NCBI RefSeq assembly: GCF_003626655.1
Contig: NZ_RBAN01000005.1
Coordinates: 248,001-312,000, forward strand
Direction: 5' to 3'
Origin: Micromonospora costi
Lineage (GTDB): Bacteria; Actinomycetota; Actinomycetes; Mycobacteriales; Micromonosporaceae
DNA: 64,000 nt
Below are positions 26,219-34,585 of the stretch, one piece after another (position 1 is the stretch's first letter; every line of letters begins with the position of its first letter). The notes under the pieces were generated by a model. That model saw only the letters and a list, made by a program, of their open reading frames with translations, was not told the DNA's origin and did not search any database. Both the position numbers and the translations under genes were made by a program.

Positions 26219-29119
26219 ATGGGTAAAGGATGGATGTCCAGGGTCGGCACACTGCTGCTCTGCACAGTTCTCGTGGCGCCCGCCAGCGCCGCTCAGGCCG
26301 CCGACGCCTGGTCACCCGCGTCGTCGTACACGTCCACAGACAAGGGCGACGGCACCTACTCGGTGCCGCTGTTGAACTCCGACGTGCCGGACATCGGCGT
26401 GGAGCGGGTCCCGGCAGCGGAGAACGACGAGGGCCGCGACATCTACTACATGATCAGCACGACCATGCACCTGAGCCCAGGCGCGCCGATCATGAAGTCC
26501 TACGACCTGGTGAACTGGCAGATCGTCAACTACGTGTTCGACCGGGCGAGCATCGGAGACGCGTTCTCGCTGCGCAACGGGCAGAACTCTTACGGCCAGG
26601 GCCAGTGGGCGTCGTCCCTGCGCTACCACGACGGCACGTTCTATGTCGTCTTCAACACCAACAACCTCGGCGGCGCGTACCTCTACCGCACCGACGACAT
26701 CGACAACGGCTCGTGGCAGCGCACCCCGCTCGGGCGCGGCCTGCACGACCCGTCGCTCTTCTTCGACGTCGACGGGACGCCCTACATCTTCTACGGCTCC
26801 GGCGGCACCAGCGCGGTGCGCCTCAACTCGAACCTGACGGCGATCGAGCAGGACTACCCCAACATCTTCACCGCGAACAACTACGCCGGCCGGCCCTTCA
26901 TCGGCGGGCTGTTCGAGGGCGCGCAGTTCTACTACATCGACGGCTACTACTACGCCGTCATCATCACCTGGCCCTCCGGCCAGGGGCGCCAGGTCGTCAT
27001 GTTCCGCTCCCGAGAACTGCTCGGGCGCTACACCTCCGCTGGCGGCGTGAACACCTACGAGGCGCGCGGGGTGCTCAACTCCAACGGCTTCGCGCAGGGC
27101 AGCCTGGTGCCGATCTCACGGCCGGGCGGCGGGACCGACTGGTACGGCATGTTCTTCCGTGACACGTTCCCGATCGGGCGGATCCCGGCGCTCATCCCGG
27201 CCACCTGGCAGGACGGGTGGCCGACCTTCGGCACCAACGGCGTCGTCCCGGTCGACGGCGTGTTCGACAAGCCGATCAAGCTCAGCCCGGCGGAGGAACT
27301 GTTCGAGCGGCAGAAGAGCATCGTCACCTCGGACGACTTCGCCAACGACGCGCCGCACAAGGCGTACCAGGACGAGGAGTGGACGATTCCGACGCCGCCC
27401 ACGTACGACGACTCGCTCATCGGCGTCGAGCTGGTGCAGAACCCCGGCTTCGAGTCCGGCTCGCTCGCGCCGTGGGGCACCCAGTTCGGCGCCACGATCG
27501 GCCTGGACTCGACCGGTCCGGCCACCGGGTCGGCGGCGCTGAAGGTGAGCAACCGCACGCTCAACGGCTCCGGTCCCAACCAGTTCCTCAACGGCAAGAT
27601 GCAGCACGGCGTGACCTACACCGTGTCGGCAAAGGTCAAATACGCGACCGGCCCGAACAACATCACGTTCAACCTGGTCGCGGACTGGGGCGCGGGCGTG
27701 CAGACGATGGCCTCCCGCAGCGTGCCGATCGGGCAGTGGACCACGGTCTCGGCCCAGTACACCGTGCCCACGACGGCGAACCTGAACAACTTCAAATTCG
27801 CGGTCGAGACGCCGTGGGCCAACCCGCAGCCGCCGTCGTCGAGCGTGGACTACCTGATTGACGACGTGTCGATCGTCGGGCAGCCGGTGACGGCCGAATA
27901 CCCGACCAAGGAGGAGATCGCCCCCAACGGGTCGCGGCTGGGCCTGCCGTGGCAGTGGAACCACGCCCCTGACAACCGGTACTGGTCGCTGACCGACCGG
28001 GACGGGTGGCTGCGCCTGACCAACGGCAAGGTGGTCACCGGCAAGTACGTCTACACCAAGCTGTCCAACCGGGCCGAACTGGCCTGGTTCGAGGAGGCCC
28101 GCAACATCCTGTCGCAGCGCACCTTCGGGCCCCGGCAGTCGGTCGAAACCCGGATGGACATCTCCGGCATGAAGAACGGGGACGTCGCCGGCCTGGCCGC
28201 CTACAACCGGGGCTTCTCGTACGTGGCGGTCAAGCGCTCCGGCGGGGTGAACACGCTGGGCGTCGTCAACCGGGGTCAGCCGTTCGCGGTCGACCTCGAC
28301 CAAGCCACGCTGGAGAACTTCCTGCCCGGCACGACCGTGTCGCTCGGTGACGCCACCGAGGTGTACGTGAAGGCGGACCTCGACTTCGCCTCGCCGGTCG
28401 GACAGCTCTGGACGACCTTCTACTACAGCCTCGACGGGCTGACCTGGCGCCAGCTGGGCAACCGTGTCGGCCCGCAGACACTCGACGGCAGCCTCGCGCA
28501 CTTCATGGGCCACCGGGTGGGCCTGTTCAACTACGCGACGCAGGAGGAGGGCGGGCACGTCGACTTCGACAACTACCTGCTCAGCGACACGCTGACCGGG
28601 CAGGGTCGGCCGCTCGACACCAGCGACCTCGACGCGGCCATCGCCCACGCCCGGACGCTCGACCGGCACTACTACCCGACGTACGCCTGGGCCGAGATGC
28701 AGTCCGCGCTGGCCGACGCGAAGGCGGCCCGGGCCGGCGCGTTCGGCACCCAGAACCAGATCGACGCGCCGGAGCGGGCGCTCAGCTACCAGCTGGCCCG
28801 GCTGGGTGTCCTCAAGACCGAGAAGCCGTCGCTGGACGTCGTCGCGGTGGCGGACACCCGGTGCGTCGGCGACAAGGTCATGGTGACGGTACGGGTCAGC
28901 AACGGCGAGGCGATGCACGTGGTGGCCTCGGCGGACTCGGCGTACGGGACGCGGCCCTTCGGGGCGGTGCCGCCGGGCAAGGAGAAGACCCGGTCGTTCC
29001 CCACCAACGCGAGCAGTGTGCCGGCCGGTGAGGTGACCGTGGTCGGTTCCGCCAGCTACCAGGGCGAACCGGCCGAAGTGACGGTGCAGGCGCCGTATGC
29101 GGCGCGTGTCTGCGAGTGA
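26219..29119 (+). CDS. Secreted multi-domain GH43 beta-xylosidase/arabinofuranosidase
   Basis: 966 residues. Signal peptide 1-28 (PASAAQAADA). GH43 propeller about 30-365, with base Asp in NSDVPDIGVERVP, LHDPSLFFDVDGTPY near 176 and the acid Glu in GGLFEGAQFYYIDG near 231. A CBM4/9-like domain (NPGFESGSLAPWGTQFG, about 410-560) is followed by a concanavalin-like GH43 C2 domain (about 565-800, LPWQWNHAPDNRYWSL). A helical FIVAR-like segment (805-870) precedes a 90-residue C-terminal module with Cys near each end. The CBM lies between the propeller and its C2 domain, an unusual order. Probably cleaves xylo- or arabino-oligosaccharides outside the cell. Confidence 0.87.
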   Translation: MGKGWMSRVGTLLLCTVLVAPASAAQAADAWSPASSYTSTDKGDGTYSVPLLNSDVPDIGVERVPAAENDEGRDIYYMISTTMHLSPGAPIMKSYDLVNWQIVNYVFDRASIGDAFSLRNGQNSYGQGQWASSLRYHDGTFYVVFNTNNLGGAYLYRTDDIDNGSWQRTPLGRGLHDPSLFFDVDGTPYIFYGSGGTSAVRLNSNLTAIEQDYPNIFTANNYAGRPFIGGLFEGAQFYYIDGYYYAVIITWPSGQGRQVVMFRSRELLGRYTSAGGVNTYEARGVLNSNGFAQGSLVPISRPGGGTDWYGMFFRDTFPIGRIPALIPATWQDGWPTFGTNGVVPVDGVFDKPIKLSPAEELFERQKSIVTSDDFANDAPHKAYQDEEWTIPTPPTYDDSLIGVELVQNPGFESGSLAPWGTQFGATIGLDSTGPATGSAALKVSNRTLNGSGPNQFLNGKMQHGVTYTVSAKVKYATGPNNITFNLVADWGAGVQTMASRSVPIGQWTTVSAQYTVPTTANLNNFKFAVETPWANPQPPSSSVDYLIDDVSIVGQPVTAEYPTKEEIAPNGSRLGLPWQWNHAPDNRYWSLTDRDGWLRLTNGKVVTGKYVYTKLSNRAELAWFEEARNILSQRTFGPRQSVETRMDISGMKNGDVAGLAAYNRGFSYVAVKRSGGVNTLGVVNRGQPFAVDLDQATLENFLPGTTVSLGDATEVYVKADLDFASPVGQLWTTFYYSLDGLTWRQLGNRVGPQTLDGSLAHFMGHRVGLFNYATQEEGGHVDFDNYLLSDTLTGQGRPLDTSDLDAAIAHARTLDRHYYPTYAWAEMQSALADAKAARAGAFGTQNQIDAPERALSYQLARLGVLKTEKPSLDVVAVADTRCVGDKVMVTVRVSNGEAMHVVASADSAYGTRPFGAVPPGKEKTRSFPTNASSVPAGEVTVVGSASYQGEPAEVTVQAPYAARVCE

Positions 29120-29123
29120 GTGA

Positions 29124-29159
29124 GGGAGAGGGGGCGGCTCACGAACCGCCCCCTCTCCC
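29124..29159 (+). terminator. Hairpin between two GH43 genes
   Basis: 14-bp perfect stem (GGGAGAGGGGGCGG, 29124-29137, with 29146-29159) and an 8-nt loop starting five bases after the stop. The next gene begins at 29251 with no operator of its own, so partial read-through is plausible. Confidence 0.65.
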
Positions 29160-29250
29160 GTACCCCGAACCCCCGCCGGGCCGTACCGCAACCGCGCCTG
29201 GGCACCCAGGAACCGCCTCCGGTTCACCCCTGAGATCAAGGAGAAGTGCC

Positions 29251-31653
29251 TTGGAACACCGATTGCTGAGATCGTCAAGACGACGGATCACGGCCGTCGC
29301 GGCGGCCCTCACCCTGGCGGTGGGATCCGCCGCCGTCGCGGCGGCGCCCGTCCAGGCCGCCAGCCCGAACCTCATCGTGAACGGCGGGTTCGAGGACGGC
29401 CTTGCCAGCTGGTTCGCGAACGACGGCAACGCCGCGGACGGCGCCACGCTGTCGACCACGACGGACGCGTACTCCGGCACGGGCGCGGTGCTCGTGACCA
29501 ACCGGACGACGACCGGATCCGGCCCCATGCAGAGCCTGTCCGGCAAGGTGCAGGCCGGCAAGACCTACCTGGTCACGGCGCGGGTGAAGTACGAGAACCC
29601 GAACAGCCCGTCGACCAAGCAGTTCTTCGTCACCATGCACTACGGCGGCTCCACCTACACCAACCTCGGCACCGTCACCGTGCCGCGAGGGCAGTGGGGG
29701 CTCATCCAGGGCACGTTCACGATTCCCGCCGGGCAGAACGTCAGCACCGCGCGCATCTTCGTCGAGACGCCGTGGACGTCGAACCCGTCGACCGCGCCGG
29801 ACACCCACCTGATGGATTTCAAGGTCGACGACGTCACGCTCCAGGAATACGTTGTATCGAAGACCATCGAGGTGGTCGGTAAGCTGCCGGGCGAGCACAA
29901 TCCGCTCATCGGGCACAAGTTCGGCGCCGACGGGTTTGGCTTCGTGCACGACGGCCGGGTGTACCTCTACATGACCAACGACACCCAGGGCTACGCACCC
30001 AACCCGGCCACCGGCGTCTCCCCGGGCATCAACTACGGCGACATCAACCAGATCACCGTGATCTCCTCGACCGACCTGGTGAACTGGACCGACCACGGCG
30101 AGATCCAGGTGGCCGGCCCGAACGGCGTGGCACCGTTCACCGGCAACTCGTGGGCGCCCGGCATCGCCAAGAAGGTCGTCAACGGGGAGGAGAAGTTCTT
30201 CCTCTACTACGCCAACGGTGGCGGCTCGAGCAACGTGATCACGGGCAAGTCGCCGCTCGGTCCGTGGACCAGCGAGCGCACCAGCACCCTGATCAACGGC
30301 AGCACCCCGGGCGCCGAGGACGTGGCGTGGAAGTTCGACCCGGCGCCGCTCGTGGACGACGACGGCCAGGCGTACCTCTACTTCGGCGGTGGCCCGGCGT
30401 CGACGAGCATGCCCCCGGTCGAGCGCTTCAACAACCCGAAGAACATCCGCAGCATCAAGCTGGGCGACAACATGATCGCCACCGAGGGCCGGGCCGCCGT
30501 GGTCGACGCTCCGGTCGCCTTCGAGGCCGGCCACGTGTTCAAGCGCGAGGGCAAGTACTACTTCTCGTACTCCTCGCACTTCGGCGGGAACGACTTCGGT
30601 GGTAACCAGCCGCGGGTGCCCGGCTACCCCGGCGGCGGCCAGATCGGCTACATGATCTCCGACAACCCGATGTCGTGGCCGAAGGAGACCTACGCCGGCG
30701 TGCTGTTCCCCAACCAGTCGCAGTTCTTCGGCGCCGGCACCGGCGGCAACAACCACCAGTCGGTGTTCGAGTTCGAGGGCAGGTACTACTTCACGTACCA
30801 CGCCCCGACGCTGAACAAGCGCATCAACGGCAACACCACCCAGGGCTACCGCAGCCCGCACATCCAGGAGCTGACCTTCAACCCGGACGGCACCATCCAG
30901 CAGGTCGTCGGCGACTACGCCGGCGTGGACCAGGTGCGCGACTTCAACCCCTACCGGGTGTTCGAAGCCGAGACCCTGGGCTGGAGCAAGGGCATCGCCA
31001 CCGGCAAGGTCGACGGCGCCTCCGCCGAGTTCGGCACCGCGGCGCCGAACCTGGTGGTGCGTGACATCGACGAGGGCGACTGGACGGCGCTGTCGGCGGT
31101 CGACTTCGGCGCCGACGGCGCGGCCAGCGTGACGGCCAAGGTGCGGGCGCTGGCCGCCGGCGGAAGCATCGAGGTGCGGCTGGACAACGCGGGCGGCCCG
31201 GTGGTCGGCACGATCCCGGTCGACACCCCGACCGGTGAATGGGCCCAGGTGACCGCCGACCTGCAGGGCGCCACCGGCGTGCACGACGTCTACTTCACCT
31301 ACCGCGGCCCGGCCGGGGACGACCTCTTCGAGATCGACTCCTGGGCGTTCGAGGCAGTGCCGCCGCTGGACCTGTCCGTCACGGCGGACACCCGATGCGT
31401 CGGCGAGAAGGTGATGGTGACGGTCCGGGCCGCGAACAACGAGGCGATCCACGTGACGGCCTCGGCGGAGTCGGCGTACGGGACGCGGCCGTTCGGGTCG
31501 GTGCCGCCCGGCAAGGAGAAGTTCCGGTCGTTCCCCACCGACACGGCCGCCGTGCCGGCGGGTGAGGTGACGGTGACGGCCACCGCGACGGTCGACGGCG
31601 AGCCCGTGTCTGCGTCGTACACGGCGAGCTACGCGGCCCGCTCCTGCGGCTGA
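29251..31653 (+). CDS. Secreted GH43 glycosidase with CBM4/9-like and CBM6-like domains
   Basis: 800 residues from a TTG preceded by AAGGAGAAG; the open frame upstream passes through the terminator and is not used. Signal peptide to about residue 32 (PVQAASPN). CBM4/9-like domain 33-205 (NGGFEDGLASWFANDG), GH43 propeller about 210-530 (HKFGADGFGFVHDGRVYLYM, then NSWAPGIAKK and DPAPLVDDDGQAYLYFGG), CBM6-like domain about 565-700 (FEAETLGWSKG, VRALAAGGSIEVRLDN), then the same C-terminal module as the upstream GH43 protein. Closest to arabinoxylan-active GH43 enzymes; two binding domains imply work on insoluble polymer. Confidence 0.85.
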   Translation: MEHRLLRSSRRRITAVAAALTLAVGSAAVAAAPVQAASPNLIVNGGFEDGLASWFANDGNAADGATLSTTTDAYSGTGAVLVTNRTTTGSGPMQSLSGKVQAGKTYLVTARVKYENPNSPSTKQFFVTMHYGGSTYTNLGTVTVPRGQWGLIQGTFTIPAGQNVSTARIFVETPWTSNPSTAPDTHLMDFKVDDVTLQEYVVSKTIEVVGKLPGEHNPLIGHKFGADGFGFVHDGRVYLYMTNDTQGYAPNPATGVSPGINYGDINQITVISSTDLVNWTDHGEIQVAGPNGVAPFTGNSWAPGIAKKVVNGEEKFFLYYANGGGSSNVITGKSPLGPWTSERTSTLINGSTPGAEDVAWKFDPAPLVDDDGQAYLYFGGGPASTSMPPVERFNNPKNIRSIKLGDNMIATEGRAAVVDAPVAFEAGHVFKREGKYYFSYSSHFGGNDFGGNQPRVPGYPGGGQIGYMISDNPMSWPKETYAGVLFPNQSQFFGAGTGGNNHQSVFEFEGRYYFTYHAPTLNKRINGNTTQGYRSPHIQELTFNPDGTIQQVVGDYAGVDQVRDFNPYRVFEAETLGWSKGIATGKVDGASAEFGTAAPNLVVRDIDEGDWTALSAVDFGADGAASVTAKVRALAAGGSIEVRLDNAGGPVVGTIPVDTPTGEWAQVTADLQGATGVHDVYFTYRGPAGDDLFEIDSWAFEAVPPLDLSVTADTRCVGEKVMVTVRAANNEAIHVTASAESAYGTRPFGSVPPGKEKFRSFPTDTAAVPAGEVTVTATATVDGEPVSASYTASYAARSCG

Positions 31654-31664
31654 TCATCCTGACG

Positions 31665-31697
31665 GTGGCGGCGGCCCGGATGCCGGGCCGCCGCCAC
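31665..31697. terminator. Bidirectional hairpin terminator
   Basis: 15-bp perfect stem (GTGGCGGCGGCCCGG, 31665-31679, with 31683-31697) and a 3-nt loop between the converging GH43 and GH127 genes. Confidence 0.8.
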
Positions 31698-31713
31698 TGG
31701 CGGTTGGCCACGA

Positions 31714-34449
31714 TCAGACGAAGCGCCAGAGGTGATCGGCGGCGCCGTTGTCGTCCTCGAGCACGACCTGCGCTCCAGTGGCCGTGGAGGCCTCCGTGAC
31801 GCCGAGGACCCGGCCGCCGACGGCGCACTGGATCCGGAAGTAACCGCCGGTGCCGTAGCGCAGCCGCCACCGGTGGTCGCCGGCGCCGTTGTCGGCCCAC
31901 TGCACGACGCGGGCCCCGTCGCTGCCGACGTCACCCTCGACGCCGAGGACCTTGCCGCTGTGCGCGTTGCGCAGCCGCAGGTAGCCGTCGGTGTCCGCGA
32001 CGGCGGTCCAGCGGTGGTCGGCGGCGCCCGTGTCGACCCGCTGGATGACCGGCGCGCCGTCGGCGGTCGACAGGTTCTGTACCCCGAGCACCAGCCCGCT
32101 GGCCCGGCTCTGGATGCGGCAGGCGCCGTTGGGCACGAACCGCCACTGGTTGTCCGGCGTGCCGTTGTCCTGGTCCTGCACCGCCTGCGCGCCCCAGGCG
32201 GTCGACGCGTTGAGAATGGCGAGCAGTTTTCCCGTGTGCACGTTGCGCAGCTTGTGGGACCCGTCGCCGACGTCCACCACGGTCCACAGGTGGTCGGCGG
32301 TGCCGTTGTCGCTCCACTGCAGGACACGGGCGTTGTCAGCGGTGGACATGTTTTCCACGCCGAGGACCTTGCCGCTGTTGACGTTGCGCAGCAGGAGGGC
32401 GTTCCCGTCGACCACGAGCTGCCAGTCGTGGTCGGCGGTTCCGGTGTCACCCCACTGCAGCGCCAGCCCGCCGTCGGCCAGCGACATGTCCCGGATGCCC
32501 AGGACCAGGCCGGTGGCGGCGTTGACCAGGCGGAAACTCGGCGGGCTCTCGCCACCCGGACCGGTGGCCCAGTAGACCGTGTAGTTGTGCCCGTGGGCGT
32601 CGTAGAACGGCCCGAGGTCGACCGTGCTCCCGTTCGCGGTGGCGGTGAACGCCAGCGCGCTGGAGCTGGCGCGGGTGATCGAGGCGGGGTCGAGCGACGG
32701 CAGGCCGCTCAGGGCCGCGTCACCGTAGTTGCCCGAGAGGACCACCGGGCCGTACGTGATGGCGGCGATGTCGGCGTTGTCGTTGGTGGCCTCCAGCACG
32801 ATCCGCATCGGCAGGTGGACCGTGACGACGTCCCCCGGGGACCAGGACCGGGTGAGGCTGGCGTACGTCCCCGGCGCGGTGGCGATGTCCTGCGTCACAC
32901 CGTTGACGTGGATGCTGGCCCCGCTGGTCCAGGCCGGGATCCGGATGCGCATCGTCCACGACTCCCTGACGTTGCCGCGCACGGTGAGGGTGGTGGTGTC
33001 GCTGACGGGATAGGAGGTGCTCTGTTCCACCACGATGCCGCGCTGCGACCAGACCAGCCTCGACGGCAGGAACAGGTTCACCGTCAGGGTGCTGCCGCTG
33101 TGGAAGTAGATGGAGTCCGCCAGCTTGGTGTTGGTCTCGATGCCGGTGCCCTGGCAGCACCAGAACGAGTCGTAGTCCGTGCTCCAGGTGCCACCGCCCC
33201 AGGCCGGCCCCACACCCCGGCGGCCACCAGGGTTCAGCGGCGTGAAGTACGTGATGTGTCCGTGCTCGTCGGCCGGGTTCTGCTGACCGATGAGATGGTT
33301 GAGCAGGGCCCGCTCGTAGTAGTCGAAGTAGGCGACCCGGTCCGGGTCCAGCAGCCACAGTTCCCGCGTCAGCTTGAGCATGTTGTAGGTGTTGCACGCC
33401 TCGCAGGTGTCCTGTCGCAGGTAGCCGGCGATGGCGTTCGGAGCCCGGAAATGCTCGGCCTGGCTGTTGCCGCCGATGGCGTACGTGTGGGCGCCGACGG
33501 TGATGTCCCAGGCGTTGCTGGCGATGTCGCGGTATCGGGTGGTGCCGGTGGCCTTGAACTCCCGGGCCGCACCGATCCACTTCGGTACCTGGGTGTTGGC
33601 GTGCAGCCCGTTGAGCTGGTCCCGGTTGTCGGCGAGCGGGTTCAACACGGCGGCATGGTCGAAGCGCTGGGCGACGGCGAGCCAGCGGTCGTCGCCGGTC
33701 TGCTGGTAGAGGTCGGCCAGGACGGCGCTCATGCCGCCGAACTCGGTGCCCAGCATGGCCTGCATCTGGGTGGCGGTGAGCCGGCCGGTGCGTTCGTCGA
33801 CCCAGCCGGCCAGCGCCAGCAGCACGTCGCGGGCCTGGGTGTTGGCCATGTGCACCCAGACGTCGAGCAGACCCACCAGGGTCTTGTGGATGCAGTAGTA
33901 CGGCACGTTGCCGTTGCGCAGCGTCCGTGCTTCCAGCGCGGTGAAGTCCGACTCCGGGAAGCCGGACAGATATCCCGGGTTGAACCCGGCGGCGGCGTTG
34001 TTGGCCTGGCACTTCGCCAGCTCGGCGACCATCTGGTCGGCCTTGTCCCGGCAGGTGGTGTCGCCGAGCACCGCCCACGCCTGGGCCCAGGCGGTCAGGA
34101 AGTGCCCCTGCATGTGGCCGCGGAACGGGAACGTCGGGCTGTCCCAGCCACCGTTCGGCGTGGCGTCGCCGGTGGGCAGGCCGTGATTGGCGCGGAAGTT
34201 GTAGAGCAGCCGGTCGACGTCGACGAAGCGCAGATAGTTCACGGTCCGGGTCTGGTTGTCCAGCCAGCGACCCGGGGTCAGGCGTACCTGCGTGAGGTCG
34301 AACGGGAAGGCGCCGGCCCCGATGTCCGGCCGGGCCGGCCGTACGGCCGCGTTCGCCGCAGTGCCCAGGGCGAAGGTCCCGGTGGCCGAGGCGGCGGCGA
34401 TACCGGCGGCTTGCAACAGCCGGCGTCGACTGAGCGATCCAGATGACAC
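31714..34449 (-). CDS. Secreted GH127 beta-L-arabinofuranosidase with two ricin-type beta-trefoils
   Basis: 911 residues from a GTG with AGGAGG four bases upstream. Tat leader SRRRLLQAAGIAAAS. The GH127 (DUF1680) alpha/alpha barrel spans about 45-600. It retains the metal-thiolate site: DTCEACNTYNMLKL near 346-350 supplies Glu and Cys, and SFWCCQGTGIE near 430 supplies two more Cys, including the nucleophile equivalent of Bifidobacterium HypBA1. After a beta-sandwich, six ~47-residue repeats (pattern S/T-G-K-V-L-G-V ... D-N-G-x-x-D-H-x-W) form two ricin-type lectin domains. It should release beta-L-arabinofuranose while held on polysaccharide or glycoprotein. Confidence 0.9.
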   Translation of the reverse strand: MSSGSLSRRRLLQAAGIAAASATGTFALGTAANAAVRPARPDIGAGAFPFDLTQVRLTPGRWLDNQTRTVNYLRFVDVDRLLYNFRANHGLPTGDATPNGGWDSPTFPFRGHMQGHFLTAWAQAWAVLGDTTCRDKADQMVAELAKCQANNAAAGFNPGYLSGFPESDFTALEARTLRNGNVPYYCIHKTLVGLLDVWVHMANTQARDVLLALAGWVDERTGRLTATQMQAMLGTEFGGMSAVLADLYQQTGDDRWLAVAQRFDHAAVLNPLADNRDQLNGLHANTQVPKWIGAAREFKATGTTRYRDIASNAWDITVGAHTYAIGGNSQAEHFRAPNAIAGYLRQDTCEACNTYNMLKLTRELWLLDPDRVAYFDYYERALLNHLIGQQNPADEHGHITYFTPLNPGGRRGVGPAWGGGTWSTDYDSFWCCQGTGIETNTKLADSIYFHSGSTLTVNLFLPSRLVWSQRGIVVEQSTSYPVSDTTTLTVRGNVRESWTMRIRIPAWTSGASIHVNGVTQDIATAPGTYASLTRSWSPGDVVTVHLPMRIVLEATNDNADIAAITYGPVVLSGNYGDAALSGLPSLDPASITRASSSALAFTATANGSTVDLGPFYDAHGHNYTVYWATGPGGESPPSFRLVNAATGLVLGIRDMSLADGGLALQWGDTGTADHDWQLVVDGNALLLRNVNSGKVLGVENMSTADNARVLQWSDNGTADHLWTVVDVGDGSHKLRNVHTGKLLAILNASTAWGAQAVQDQDNGTPDNQWRFVPNGACRIQSRASGLVLGVQNLSTADGAPVIQRVDTGAADHRWTAVADTDGYLRLRNAHSGKVLGVEGDVGSDGARVVQWADNGAGDHRWRLRYGTGGYFRIQCAVGGRVLGVTEASTATGAQVVLEDDNGAADHLWRFV

Positions 34450-34530
34450 GATGCCTCCTGAGGGTAGGGGAGAGGGTGGGTGGCGGCCGGCCCACGGCTG
34501 AGCGGGACCGGCCGCCGGGCACGCCCGAGA

Positions 34531-34566
34531 CTCCCGGTGCCCGCCGTGGCAGGCGGACACCGGGAG
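34531..34566 (-). terminator. Hairpin after the GH54 gene
   Basis: 15-bp stem with one mismatch (34531-34545 with 34552-34566), 6-nt loop, 20 bp beyond the GH54 stop and 80 bp before the GH127 start, so it may attenuate read-through between the two minus-strand genes. Confidence 0.55.
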
Positions 34567-34585
34567 TTGCCAGCGGGTGCCGGCG

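Noticed and set aside
27116..29278. 720-residue minus-strand open frame opposite the third GH43 gene
   Set aside because: Long only because the coding strand avoids certain codons; no signal peptide, domains or start site, whereas the plus frame has a full multi-domain enzyme.
31930..32560. Periodic similarity suggesting a DNA repeat array or CRISPR
   Set aside because: The ~140-bp period is the six ricin-type protein repeats of the GH127 enzyme; no conserved short repeats with unique spacers.
31732..34446. 904-residue plus-strand open frame opposite the GH127 gene
   Set aside because: Arg/Gly/Val-rich with no motif; the minus frame has a Tat leader, GH127 motifs and six lectin repeats.
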